Source of the DNA: Dehalococcoidia bacterium
Lineage (GTDB): Bacteria; Chloroflexota; Dehalococcoidia; Tepidiformales; Tepidiformaceae
Direction: 5' to 3'
NCBI GenBank assembly: GCA_022824925.1
Contig: JAJDYW010000019.1
Span: 1 to 64,000 of the forward strand
Length of the DNA stretch: 64,000 bases
The notes under the pieces were generated by a model. The model saw nothing but the letters and a program-made list of their open reading frames with translations, was not told the DNA's origin and searched no databases. The position numbers were made by a program, and so were the translations under genes. This document shows, in pieces, positions 53,076 through 61,493 of the stretch; the stretch's first letter is position 1, and every line of letters begins with the position of its first letter.

Positions 53076-54665
53076 TCAGGGGCGAACGGGGCCCTTGGGC
53101 CCGAGGTTGCGGCGCAGCGTGTCCTGCGCGCCGGCGATGAAGCGACAGATGACGGAGCGCGTCTCGCGCGGGTCGATGATGTCGAGGATCTCGAAGGCCT
53201 CGGCGACCTTGAAGGGGGAACGGCCCTGCAGAAGGCGCTCCTCGATCTCGGAGCGGCGGGCCTCGGGGTCGGGGGCGTTGGCGATCTCGCGGCGGTAGGC
53301 AGCGGCGACGCCGCCTTCGATGGGGATGGAGCCCCACTCGCCGGAGGGCCAGCCGAAGCGCATCTTGAGGGCGTCGGGACCGCCGAGGCAGGCGGCGGCA
53401 TCGCCGGCCATGCCGTACGACTTCCGCACCTGGATCGCAATCGAAGGGATGCTGGCGCTGGCTCCCGCCACGACGGCGCGCATACCGGCGCGCATCACGC
53501 CCTCGCGCTCGGAGCGCGAGCCGATCATGAAGCCGGGCACATCGACGAAGAGAACGACGGGGATGCTGAACGTGTTGCAGAGGTCGACGAAGTGGGTCTG
53601 CTTGTCGGCGGAGTCGGCCGTCATGGCGCCCGCGTAGACCTTTGGGTCGTTGGCGATGATGCCGACGGGGTAGCCGTCGAAGCGGGCGAAAGCGGTGATG
53701 AGGCTGCGCCCGAAGGAGGGCCGCATCTCGAAGAACTCCCCGTCATCGACCACGAGCTCGATGAGCTCGCGCATGTCGTACCAGCGTGTGCGGTCGCGGG
53801 GAACGATGGAGAGGAGGCGCTCCTCGCGGCGGTCGGCGGGGTCGGCGGTGGGGAGGCGGGGGGGCATCTCCCAGACGTTGGGGGGCAGGTAGCCGAGGAA
53901 GCTTCGTATCTGGCGGAAGGCGTCGTCCTCGTCCTTCGCCTCGTTGTCGACGACCCCGCTCGTGCGGACGTGGACGCCGGCGCCGCCGAGCTCTTCCTTC
54001 GTCAGGTCTTCGCCGATGGCGCGCTTCACGACGGGCGGGCCGGCGGCGAAGACCTGCCCCTGGCCCCGCACCATCACGCTGAAGTGCGAGAGCACGGCCC
54101 TTCCCGCCACGTGCCCGGCGGCGGGGCCGACGATCGCCGAGCAGACCGGCACCTTCGAGAGGAGCTCGGCATCGCGCGCCCACTGGTTGCCGTCGGGGAG
54201 GTGCATGCGGCCGGCGTCGTCGTAGCTGCGGGCGGAGGCGCCGGCGCCGTCGGCGAACTGCACGAGGGGGATGCGGCGCTGAAGGGCGGCGGGCTGCAGC
54301 CAGCGGCCGGGGCCCTTCCCCCCGCCGCCGGAGCCGCCGCGCACGGTGAAGTCCTCCCCTCCCACGCACACGTCACGCCCGTCGACCTGCCCGAGGCCGA
54401 GGACGTAGCCGGCGGGGATGAAACCGGCAAGGGCGCCGTCGGGGTCGTACTCGCCGGTCCCGGCCATGCCCCCGACCTCGAAAAAGGAGCCCGGATCGAC
54501 GAAACGATCGATGCGCTCGCGGATGGTGAGCTTGCCCTCGGCGCGCTGGCGGGCAACGCGCTCCTCGCCGCCCATGCGGGCCGCAAGCTCGCGCCGGCGC
54601 TCGATCTCGCCGACGGCGTCGGACCAGGACGCGGCGTCCTCGTGGGACTCGGCCTCGGTAGCCAT
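53076..54665 (-). CDS. Acyl-CoA carboxylase beta (carboxyltransferase) subunit
   Basis: GGAGG precedes the ATG. The 529-residue protein belongs to the acetyl/propionyl/methylcrotonyl-CoA carboxyltransferase family: KLTIRERIDRFVDPGSFFEVG, SHFSVMVRGQGQVFAAGPPVV, DEDDAFRQIRSFLGYLPPNVWE, and the crotonase-like core (GFMIGSRSEREGVMRAG, SYGMAGDAAACLGGPD). It carboxylates an acyl-CoA from biotin-CO2. No biotin carboxylase or BCCP gene is adjacent. With the CoA-transferase it fits acyl-CoA metabolism. The substrate is undefined. Confidence 0.9.
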   Translation of the reverse strand: MATEAESHEDAASWSDAVGEIERRRELAARMGGEERVARQRAEGKLTIRERIDRFVDPGSFFEVGGMAGTGEYDPDGALAGFIPAGYVLGLGQVDGRDVCVGGEDFTVRGGSGGGGKGPGRWLQPAALQRRIPLVQFADGAGASARSYDDAGRMHLPDGNQWARDAELLSKVPVCSAIVGPAAGHVAGRAVLSHFSVMVRGQGQVFAAGPPVVKRAIGEDLTKEELGGAGVHVRTSGVVDNEAKDEDDAFRQIRSFLGYLPPNVWEMPPRLPTADPADRREERLLSIVPRDRTRWYDMRELIELVVDDGEFFEMRPSFGRSLITAFARFDGYPVGIIANDPKVYAGAMTADSADKQTHFVDLCNTFSIPVVLFVDVPGFMIGSRSEREGVMRAGMRAVVAGASASIPSIAIQVRKSYGMAGDAAACLGGPDALKMRFGWPSGEWGSIPIEGGVAAAYRREIANAPDPEARRSEIEERLLQGRSPFKVAEAFEILDIIDPRETRSVICRFIAGAQDTLRRNLGPKGPVRP

Positions 54666-54800
54666 CGTCACCTCCCCGGGACGGTCGTGCTGTGGCGGTT
54701 CGACCCTCCCGCAGTGTACGCCGCACGCCACTGCGGGAATCGCCCGGCGGCGGTGTACGTGGTAGAACCCGCACGGACCACAACGACCGGGGGAGCTGAC

Positions 54801-55562
54801 ATGGACATCAACGGGTTGAGCGCGATCGTGACGGGTGGAGGGTCGGGCCTCGGGGAGGCCACGGCGCGCGAGCTGGCGGGGCGGGGCGCGAAGGTGGCGA
54901 TCCTCGACCTGGGAGGCTCGAACGGGGCGGACGTGGCCGGTGACCTCGGCGGCATCTTCACGGAGGCGGACGTGACCAGCGATGAGCAGGTGACGCAGGC
55001 GGTGGCGGCGGCCGCGGAGGCGCACGGGGGCGTGCACATCCTCATCAACTGCGCCGGCATCGCGACGGCGGAGCGTACGGTCGGACGTGAGGGGCCGGCG
55101 AACCTGGAGCTGTTCACGCGCACGGTGAACATCAACCTGATCGGGACGTTCAACGCGATCCGCGTGGCGGCGACGGAGATGGTCAAGAACGACCCGACCG
55201 AGGATGGCGAGCGGGGGGTCATCATCAACACGGCCTCGGTAGCGGCGTTCGAGGGGCAGATAGGGCAGGCGGCCTACTCCGCCTCGAAGGGCGGGGTGGT
55301 GGGGATGACCCTGCCGATCGCCCGCGACCTCTCGCGGAACGGGGTCCGCAACAACACGATCGCGCCGGGGCTCTTCCTGACGCCGATGCTGCTGGGGCTT
55401 CCGGATGAGGCGCGGGAGGCGCTGGGCAACGTCACGCCCTTCCCGTCGCGGCTTGGCAAGCCGGAGGAGTACGCGCAGCTCGCGTGCTCGATCATCGAGA
55501 ACCCGATGATCAACGGGGAGACGATCCGCCTGGACGGGGCGCTGCGTCTGGCGCCGCGGTAG
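54801..55562 (+). CDS. SDR dehydrogenase, 3-hydroxyacyl-CoA dehydrogenase type
   Basis: GGGGGAG precedes the ATG. The 253-residue protein has TGGGSGLGEA (11-20), Asp in AILDLGG (NAD-type), CAGIATAERTVGREG, Ser in NTASVAAFEG, and YSASKGG. The sequence follows type-II 3-hydroxyacyl-CoA dehydrogenase (HSD17B10) architecture, including the long loop after the NAG motif (LELFTRTVNINLIGTFN). It is divergent from the carboxylase and fits the acyl-CoA theme. Confidence 0.9.
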   Translation: MDINGLSAIVTGGGSGLGEATARELAGRGAKVAILDLGGSNGADVAGDLGGIFTEADVTSDEQVTQAVAAAAEAHGGVHILINCAGIATAERTVGREGPANLELFTRTVNINLIGTFNAIRVAATEMVKNDPTEDGERGVIINTASVAAFEGQIGQAAYSASKGGVVGMTLPIARDLSRNGVRNNTIAPGLFLTPMLLGLPDEAREALGNVTPFPSRLGKPEEYAQLACSIIENPMINGETIRLDGALRLAPR

Positions 55563-55608
55563 GGGGTGCGGTCGCTTCCGGCGCAAGCGGAGGGGCTATA
55601 CTGGACAC

Positions 55609-55719
55609 ATGGCCAAGCCATCTCCTTCGCCACAGTCGCGGCCCCCAACACCACCCCCGCCGCCCCCCGATAGTGACCCGACCTGGGAAATCAAGACTGG
55701 CGGGCGGCCACCCCGCTAG
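55609..55719 (+). CDS. Small proline-rich protein
   Basis: An ATG six bases after a TATACT box encodes 36 residues with a Pro-rich middle (PPTPPPPPPDSD) and a basic tail (WEIKTGGRPPR). The spacing suggests a leaderless transcript; GGAGGGG is too far upstream to serve as the ribosome-binding site. The stop overlaps that of the convergent membrane protein. The composition is biased, so it may not be expressed. Confidence 0.35.
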   Translation: MAKPSPSPQSRPPTPPPPPPDSDPTWEIKTGGRPPR

Positions 55720-56213
55720 CCGCCAGGTTCCAGCCTGACGAGCCAGACCAGGAACAGGGTCCCTTCCACTACGAAGAACAGCACCATCGCGTTTGCGATC
55801 TGAGCGAGAAGCCATGTGCGCCGGCGAGCCTGATCGGAGTGCACCCCGGCCCAGTAGATCATCTGGCGCTTGAATGCTGCCGGGGGAAGGTGAAGCCAAC
55901 CTTCGTACAGGAGCTTCGGAGAGACTTGCCGCAGCGACCCGAGCGGTCTGACAACAAGGGCAAGCACGACAAGCGCCAGATAGACCCCGCCCGCCGCGAG
56001 CAGCAGCGGGGATCGGAAGTCGGGGTCGGCAAACACTGACGCCACGACCACTGGGGCAGCCACCGTCACGGTTGTCGCAAACGAGAGGAAGACCTCGATC
56101 CGCTGGTGCACCGCGTCTCGGCGGCGTTCAGCGAGGGCGTAGGACTCCACAGCGATGTCGTACGCAAGGTCAGTGCCGGGGTACTCCTCGCTCGCTTCCA
56201 GATTGCTGCCCAC
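55716..56213 (-). CDS. Membrane protein with three helices, unknown
   Basis: The 165-residue protein has an N-terminal soluble helix (DIAVESYALAERRRDAVHQRIEVF), a hydrophobic pair (FATTVTVAAPVVVASVF, LLLAAGGVYLALVVLALVV) and a C-terminal helix (ANAMVLFFVVEGTLFLVWLV). It resembles small membrane proteins of effector-associated type, but no family is certain. The short gap to the Ddn-type gene on the same strand suggests no tight coupling. Confidence 0.55.
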   Translation of the reverse strand: MGSNLEASEEYPGTDLAYDIAVESYALAERRRDAVHQRIEVFLSFATTVTVAAPVVVASVFADPDFRSPLLLAAGGVYLALVVLALVVRPLGSLRQVSPKLLYEGWLHLPPAAFKRQMIYWAGVHSDQARRRTWLLAQIANAMVLFFVVEGTLFLVWLVRLEPGG

Positions 56214-56222
56214 AAGCAGATT

Positions 56223-56675
56223 CTAGCGCCTTCGTAGTCGCACCACCGGGATCTGACGCGGGTTGGCGCGCTCCTGGTACTCGGTGTAGGGCGGGTAGGC
56301 GGCGGCCGCGATCGCCCAGAGACGGTCGCGCTCCTCGCCCTCGACCACCTCGGCGATAACGGGGATGCGGCGGGTGTTCACCCGCAGCCACGCCTGCGGG
56401 TTGTCGACCAGGTTCGGGTACCAGGCGGGATGCGCGGGGGCGCCGCCCTTCGAGCCGATGAGGACGAAGTCGCGGCCGTCGCGGAAGAAGAAGAGGGGCA
56501 CGGAGCGCAAATCTCCGCTGGTTCGGCCGACCGTGGTGAGCATGGCCGTAGGGACGTACGGGACGCCGCTCTGGCGGCTGATGTGCCAGCTCACAACCGA
56601 CAGACCGAGGAAGCGCACGAGCGCGCTCTCGACGGGGCGGAGAATGTTGAGGCGGGTGAGGAGATTGAAGAGCAC
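56223..56675 (-). CDS. Deazaflavin (F420)-dependent nitroreductase-family protein
   Basis: The 150-residue protein matches the Ddn/PNPOx-like F420 family: ILRPVESALVRFLG, TAMLTTVGRTSGDLRSVPLFFF, FVLIGSKGGAPAHPAWYPNLVDNP, YPPYTEYQERANPRQIPVV. The GSKGGxxxHPxWxxN element is the hallmark. Members reduce quinones or nitro-compounds with F420H2. FbiC in this window could support F420 production. It follows the enoyl-CoA hydratase on the same strand, with 72 bases between them. Confidence 0.9.
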   Translation of the reverse strand: MLFNLLTRLNILRPVESALVRFLGLSVVSWHISRQSGVPYVPTAMLTTVGRTSGDLRSVPLFFFRDGRDFVLIGSKGGAPAHPAWYPNLVDNPQAWLRVNTRRIPVIAEVVEGEERDRLWAIAAAAYPPYTEYQERANPRQIPVVRLRRR

Positions 56676-56747
56676 GGGGCGACCTCCGGGGATCGGAGCG
56701 GGCGGCCTTGAGGCCGCCCGCTCGTGCTGGTTGCCGGCGAGGCAGGG

Positions 56748-57614
56748 TCAGTTGGCGGCGGAGGCTTGCTTGCGGACGCCGCCGCCCGGCCTCGCGGCCG
56801 CGCCTTCGCCCATGTAGATGCCGGCGCCGGAGACCTCGCGCCAGTGCGTGTGGGCGAGGGTGTGCATGATGAAGACGGCCTGCTGGGCCGTCCACAGCCC
56901 CTGCGCGTCCTGCGTCTGGTTGACCGCTTCCTTCGTGATCTTCAGGCCGAAGGAGGGCTTCTCCGCGATCTTCCGGGCCAGGTTCTCGACGTACTCGCTC
57001 AGCTCGTCGCGCGGTACGACCTCGTTCACCATGCCCGCCTCGTAGGCGCGCTGGGCGCTGACCCAGTCGCCCGTGTAGAGCATCTGGCGGGCGAGGCGAT
57101 GGCCGAACTCCCAGGGATGGGCGAAATACTCGACGCCGGGGATGCCCCACCCCACGACGAGGTCGCGGAACTCGGCGTCCTCGGAAGCGATGATGATGTC
57201 GCAGACCCAGGCGAGCATGAGGCCGCCGGCGATCGTCTTGCCCTGGACCTCGGCGATCATCGGCTTCGGCAGGTTGCGCCAGCGGCGGCACATCTGGAGG
57301 TAGATCTCCTCTTCCTTGGCCATCGCGCCCTCGGCGCCCTCGAGGTCGAAGTTGGCCCATGTGCCGACGGGGGGGACATCGTTGAAGCCGAGTCCGGTGC
57401 CGCCGCGCATGTCGTGGCCGGAATTGAAGTGGGGGCCTTCACCGCTGAGGATGATGACCTTCACCTGGTCGTCCTGGTTTGCGTGGTCGAAGGCGTCGTT
57501 GAGGTCGCGCGTGAGCCGCAGGTCCTGGGCGTTGCGGGCCTCCGGACGGTTCATGCGGACGCGCACGATCTCGGGCGTCAGGTTCTCGTAGAGAACGGTC
57601 TGGTACTCGGGCAT
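56748..57614 (-). CDS. Enoyl-CoA hydratase/isomerase family protein
   Basis: The ATG at 57614 has GAGG eight bases upstream; the longer frame upstream belongs to an antisense-type shadow. The 288-residue crotonase has VRMNRPEARNAQD, SGEGPHFNSGHDMRGG (oxyanion 1), an insertion, KPMIAEVQGKTIAGGLMLAWVCDIIIASEDAEF (oxyanion 2) and AxxxGMVNEVVPRDEL. It hydrates or isomerises acyl-CoAs. It fits the cluster of CoA-transferases and aldolase. The substrate is unknown. Confidence 0.9.
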   Translation of the reverse strand: MPEYQTVLYENLTPEIVRVRMNRPEARNAQDLRLTRDLNDAFDHANQDDQVKVIILSGEGPHFNSGHDMRGGTGLGFNDVPPVGTWANFDLEGAEGAMAKEEEIYLQMCRRWRNLPKPMIAEVQGKTIAGGLMLAWVCDIIIASEDAEFRDLVVGWGIPGVEYFAHPWEFGHRLARQMLYTGDWVSAQRAYEAGMVNEVVPRDELSEYVENLARKIAEKPSFGLKITKEAVNQTQDAQGLWTAQQAVFIMHTLAHTHWREVSGAGIYMGEGAAARPGGGVRKQASAAN

Positions 57615-57684
57615 GGACAAACAGCCTCCCGTGAAGGTGCCGTGAGTATACGCGCCCTTCGGCGGGGTCGGCGCGATGACAGCT

Positions 57685-58512
57685 TCAGATGGTCTCGTCC
57701 GACTCGCCCGCGTCCCCGGCCTCCCCGCCGCCGAGTTCCTCGCCGACGGCGCGGATGGCGCCGAACTCCTCGCGGAAGGCGTTGTGGACGGCGCGCGTCT
57801 CGGTGCAGTGCAGCACGAAGCGGGCGCCCTCGCGCAGCCACTTCGCCGACAGGTCGGGGGTCTGGTGGTGGATGAGGACGGGCACGTTCCGGGCCCGGCA
57901 GGTCGCGATGATGGTGCGCAGGGCCGCCTCGTAGTCGGGGTGGTCGTACTGGTCGGGCACGCCGAGGGAGATGCTGAGGTCGTTGGGGCCGACGAAGATC
58001 GCGTCGATCCCCTCGATGGCGACGATGTCCTCGAGCGCCTCCATGGCGGGGACGCTCTCGATGCCGACGATGCAGACGCTGTGCCGGTTGCGCCGCTCGA
58101 GGTACTCGCGGGAGGCGTCGCTGGGGAACTCGCCTTGCTCGACGACGCGCCGCACAAGCTCGCCCTTGAGGGGGCGCCACTTGGTCGCGCCCACCACCTC
58201 GCGCACCTCGTCGGGGGTCTCGCAATAGGGCGCGAGGATGCCCTGGGCGCCCGCATCGAGGGCCATGGTGATGTAGTGCGAGCTGGGGATGGGGACGCGC
58301 ACGATGGGCACGATATCGACGCTGCGCAGGCCGGCGAGGAGGTCGGCGATCTCGGTGCGGCCGCGGGGGGCGTGCTCGCTGTCGACGATGACGTAGTCAA
58401 GGCCGAGGCCGGCGATGGTCGTGGCCCAACGGGGGTTGCGCGCGGCGGAGAGCATCGTGCCGTAGACGATGCCTCCCGCGCGGGTCTTCGCCTTGAGCTG
58501 TTCGCCGTTCAT
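57685..58512 (-). CDS. HpcH/HpaI-family aldolase
   Basis: CCGGAGG precedes the ATG. The 275-residue protein is a class II pyruvate/oxaloacetate-type aldolase: MLSAARNPRWATTIAGLGLDYVIVDSEHAPRG, IPSSHYITMALDAGAQGILAPYCETPDEVREV, and the metal residues in GIESVPAMEALEDI and FVGPNDLSISLG. These enzymes split 2-keto-3-deoxy acids (e.g. 4-hydroxy-2-oxo-heptane-dioate) to pyruvate and an aldehyde. It is divergent from the phosphotransferase pair. The substrate is unproven. Confidence 0.9.
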   Translation of the reverse strand: MNGEQLKAKTRAGGIVYGTMLSAARNPRWATTIAGLGLDYVIVDSEHAPRGRTEIADLLAGLRSVDIVPIVRVPIPSSHYITMALDAGAQGILAPYCETPDEVREVVGATKWRPLKGELVRRVVEQGEFPSDASREYLERRNRHSVCIVGIESVPAMEALEDIVAIEGIDAIFVGPNDLSISLGVPDQYDHPDYEAALRTIIATCRARNVPVLIHHQTPDLSAKWLREGARFVLHCTETRAVHNAFREEFGAIRAVGEELGGGEAGDAGESDETI

Positions 58513-58636
58513 GGCCGCCTCCGGGGTGCGTGGTGGCGTTAGGGATACGAGGTGCGGGCGGGGATGGCAAGGCGTTCCCCGTTCGCATGGCCCGCAAGGG
58601 AGAGGCGTCCTAGCATCTCCGGCTGGAGGGAACCCC

Positions 58637-59737
58637 ATGACGAGTCTGCCTATTCCCATGACCGCCGAGGAGTTCACGCCCGAGTGGGTGACCGCCGCCC
58701 TGCGATCGGGCGGGACGCTCGGGGACGAAGCCGTCACCACCGTGGAGACGACACCGGTGGGCGAGGGCGCGGGCTTCCTCGGCTCGCTGGCGCGGCTGAC
58801 GCTCGCCTACGACCGGCCCGGGACGGACGCCCCCGTGACCGTGGTGGCGAAGTTCCCGGCGCTCGTCGAGGTGAACCGGGGGCTGGCCGTGCAGTACCAG
58901 GTGTACCAGCGCGAGGCTCGCTTCTTCAACGAGATCAAGCGCACCATCACGGCGATGCCGACGCCGGAGGCGTACTACGCCGACATCGACGAGGCGACGG
59001 GGAACGGGGTGATCCTCCTGGAGGACCTCGACGGGAAGCTGCGGGTGGGCGACCAGCTCGCGGGTTCTTCGCTGAAGGAGGCGGAGCAGCTGATGACGCA
59101 GATCGCGGACCTGCACGCCACCTGGTGGGACCGGGCGGAGGAGCACACGATCTCGTGGGTGCCGGCCTTCGACGGGCCGGTCTGGGCGATGACGGCGCAG
59201 ACGCTGCCAGCCCTCTGGCCGACCTACCAGCAGGACTCGGGGCACCTGCTGCTGCCGGGCATGTCCGAAATCATCGAGCGGACGTGGGAGGGGCTGCCCT
59301 GGCTGGGCCAGCAGCTCAGCCGCGGACCGATGACGCTCGTACACGGCGACTATCGGCTCGACAACATGTTCTTCCCGGAGCGGGAAGGCGACCCCATCAC
59401 CGTCATCGACTGGCAGCTGATGTCGCGCGGGCGCGGTCCGTACGACGTCGCCTACTTCATGAGCCAGAGCATCGGCGTGGAGCTGCGGCGCGAGCACGAG
59501 CGCGCGCTGGTGAAGCGCTACCACGACGGCCTGCTGGCGGGCGGCGTGCGCGACTACTCCTTCGACGACTGCTTCGAGGACTACCGGCTGGCCTCGCTCT
59601 GGTGCGTGATGTACCCCGTGGCGATGGGCGGTGGCATGGCCCACAACGAGCGCGCCCTGCAGATCGCGGCGGAGGTCTCGAAGCGCTCGTTCAACACGAT
59701 TCTCGACCTCGACTCGGTCTCGGTCCTGCCGAGCTAG
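58637..59737 (+). CDS. APH-like phosphotransferase family protein, copy 1
   Basis: CTGGAGGG precedes the ATG. The 366-residue protein has kinase-like landmarks: VVAKFPALVEVNRG (the Lys), EARFFNEIKRTI, the hinge GVILLEDLDGKLRVGDQ, the catalytic loop HGDYRLDNMFF, and VIDWQLMSRGRGPYDVAYFMSQS as the metal-binding acid. Such bacterial proteins resemble acyl-CoA dehydrogenase-linked or ecdysteroid-kinase-like enzymes acting on small molecules. It is followed by a close paralogue 39 bases later. Confidence 0.82.
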   Translation: MTSLPIPMTAEEFTPEWVTAALRSGGTLGDEAVTTVETTPVGEGAGFLGSLARLTLAYDRPGTDAPVTVVAKFPALVEVNRGLAVQYQVYQREARFFNEIKRTITAMPTPEAYYADIDEATGNGVILLEDLDGKLRVGDQLAGSSLKEAEQLMTQIADLHATWWDRAEEHTISWVPAFDGPVWAMTAQTLPALWPTYQQDSGHLLLPGMSEIIERTWEGLPWLGQQLSRGPMTLVHGDYRLDNMFFPEREGDPITVIDWQLMSRGRGPYDVAYFMSQSIGVELRREHERALVKRYHDGLLAGGVRDYSFDDCFEDYRLASLWCVMYPVAMGGGMAHNERALQIAAEVSKRSFNTILDLDSVSVLPS

Positions 59738-59776
59738 CCCGCCGCATCGACCCCGACAAGACAACGGAGCACACCC

Positions 59777-60880
59777 ATGAACGACCTGCCCATCCCCCTG
59801 ACCGTCGACGACTTCACGCCCGACTGGCTGACCGCCGCCCTGCGCTCAAGCGGGACGCTCGGGGACGAGCGCGTGGTGGCCGTGGAGGCGACCACCATGG
59901 GCGAGGACTTCGGGTTCCTCGGGTCGCTGACGCGGCTGGCGCTGACCTACGACCGGCCTCGCGCGGGCGCCCCGGCGACGCTGATCGCGAAGTTCGCGGC
60001 GCAGGCCGAGTTCAACCGGGACTTCGCGCGGCAGTACGGCATTTATGTCACGGAGGCGCGCTTCTTCCAGGATCTGCAACCCACCCTGACGGCCATGCCG
60101 ACGGTGCGGGCTTTCTACACGGCCTACGACACGGCGGCGGGGGACGGCGTCACCATCCTGGAGGACCTCGAGGGGAAGCTGCGCATCGGCGACCAGATGG
60201 CCTCGCTCTCGCAGGCGGAGGCGGAGCAGGTGGTCGGCCAGCTGGCCGGGTTCCACGCCACGTGGTGGGACAAGGCAGAGACCGACGAGCTTGCCTGGAT
60301 CCCGAAGCCGGACGGACCGGTCTGGCAGATGGCCCCGGCCACGCTGCAGGGGTTCTGGGGGGGCTACCAGGAGAACTTCGGCCATGTGCTCACGCCCGAG
60401 TTGACTGCGGCGATCGAGAACACGTGGGCGAACATGGACTGGGTGTTCAAGCGCTTCGCGGCGCCGCCCGTCACCGTGCTCCACGGAGACTACCGGCTCG
60501 ACAACATGTTCTTCCCGGAGCGGGAAGGCGACCCGATCACGGTGATCGACTTCCAGCTGATGGCGCGGGCGCGCGGGCCCTACGACCTCGCCTACTTCAC
60601 CAGCCAGAGCCTCGGCATCGAGCAGCGCCGCACGACGGAGCAGGACCTCCTGCGCCGCTACCATGACACGCTCCTGGCGGCGGGCGTGCGCGACTACTCG
60701 TTCGAGGACTGCTTCGAGGACTACCGGCTGGCGATCCTGTGGTGTGCGGTCTACCCGATCGGGATGGGCGGCGGCCTGGCGGGGGCGAGCGAACGCCACC
60801 TGGAATTGGCGACGGAAGTCTCGCGGCGCTGCTTCACCGCGATCACGGACCTGGACGCGGCTTCGGTGCTGCCGGGCTAG
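59777..60880 (+). CDS. APH-like phosphotransferase family protein, copy 2
   Basis: The 367-residue protein is a tandem paralogue of copy 1. The same elements are found: LIAKFAAQAEFNRDFARQY, EARFFQDL, VTILEDLEGKLRIGDQM, HGDYRLDNMFFPEREGDP, VIDFQLMARARGPYDLAYFTSQS, RRYHDTLLAAGVRDYSFEDCFEDYRLA. The DNA around the catalytic loop is almost identical in both copies. It probably phosphorylates a small hydroxylated compound. The substrate is unknown. Confidence 0.82.
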   Translation: MNDLPIPLTVDDFTPDWLTAALRSSGTLGDERVVAVEATTMGEDFGFLGSLTRLALTYDRPRAGAPATLIAKFAAQAEFNRDFARQYGIYVTEARFFQDLQPTLTAMPTVRAFYTAYDTAAGDGVTILEDLEGKLRIGDQMASLSQAEAEQVVGQLAGFHATWWDKAETDELAWIPKPDGPVWQMAPATLQGFWGGYQENFGHVLTPELTAAIENTWANMDWVFKRFAAPPVTVLHGDYRLDNMFFPEREGDPITVIDFQLMARARGPYDLAYFTSQSLGIEQRRTTEQDLLRRYHDTLLAAGVRDYSFEDCFEDYRLAILWCAVYPIGMGGGLAGASERHLELATEVSRRCFTAITDLDAASVLPG

Positions 60881-60895
60881 CGCTGAACGCGGGCG

Positions 60896-61381
60896 TCAGG
60901 CGCCGGCAGCATCGAGGGCGGCCTCGATGTCGCCGAGGTGGGCATCGACGTGCATGCCCATCGACATGACGACGAGGTCGGACATCTCGATCGCGTTCGG
61001 CATGATGGGCAGCTTGATGGACCGGGCCAGCGTCTCGTCGTCGAGGGCGTTGATGCCGGCGACGGCCTCCTCGTAGGCGGCGTGCATCTCGTCGAGTATC
61101 TCGGCGGCCGACATGCCCGCCCGTTCGGCGATCTGCTGGGCGTTCATCGCCTCGCCATCGTCCGCTGCCGGGGGTTCGGCGCCGGACTCGGCCATGGCGC
61201 TCACCATCTCGATGAGGGGCAGGGGGTTGGCGCGCGCGGAAAGGTGGCTGAGGGCGTCGCGGACGCGCCACTCGCCCTCGGCGAGGGGCGCCTCGGGGGC
61301 GGCGATGATGCGCTCGCGGAGGGCCTCGCCGCGGGCGTCGGCGTTGCGGATGGCCTGGACGATGGCTTCGCGGGTGGCCAT
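60896..61381 (-). CDS. DinB-like (maleylpyruvate isomerase N-terminal type) protein
   Basis: The ATG at 61381 with GAGGAG gives 161 residues. The motif EGEWRVRDALSHLSARANPLPLI is the DinB/MDMPI metal-binding helix (His after a conserved Asp); MSMGMHVDAHLGDI is the second. The family is a four-helix bundle that acts as thiol-dependent enzymes. Activity here is unpredicted. It is convergent with copy 2 of the phosphotransferase and divergent from the ferredoxin-reductase-type gene. Confidence 0.75.
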   Translation of the reverse strand: MATREAIVQAIRNADARGEALRERIIAAPEAPLAEGEWRVRDALSHLSARANPLPLIEMVSAMAESGAEPPAADDGEAMNAQQIAERAGMSAAEILDEMHAAYEEAVAGINALDDETLARSIKLPIMPNAIEMSDLVVMSMGMHVDAHLGDIEAALDAAGA

Positions 61382-61458
61382 GGGGGGAACTCCTCGCGCC
61401 GGAGGGCCGGCGGTCCCCGCATTGTGGGGCCCGGAGCGGCCCGCCGCCACGGGCGCGG

Positions 61459-61487
61459 TTGACGCCACCGCGGGCGCTCCAGAGAAT
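61459..61487 (+). promoter_or_regulatory. Promoter of the ferredoxin-reductase-type gene, leaderless
   Basis: TTGACG (61459-61464) and GAGAAT (61482-61487) are 17 bases apart. The expected transcript start would fall at or beside the ATG at 61494, and no ribosome-binding site is visible. This agrees with a leaderless mRNA. Confidence 0.45.
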
Positions 61488-61493
61488 CGCGCG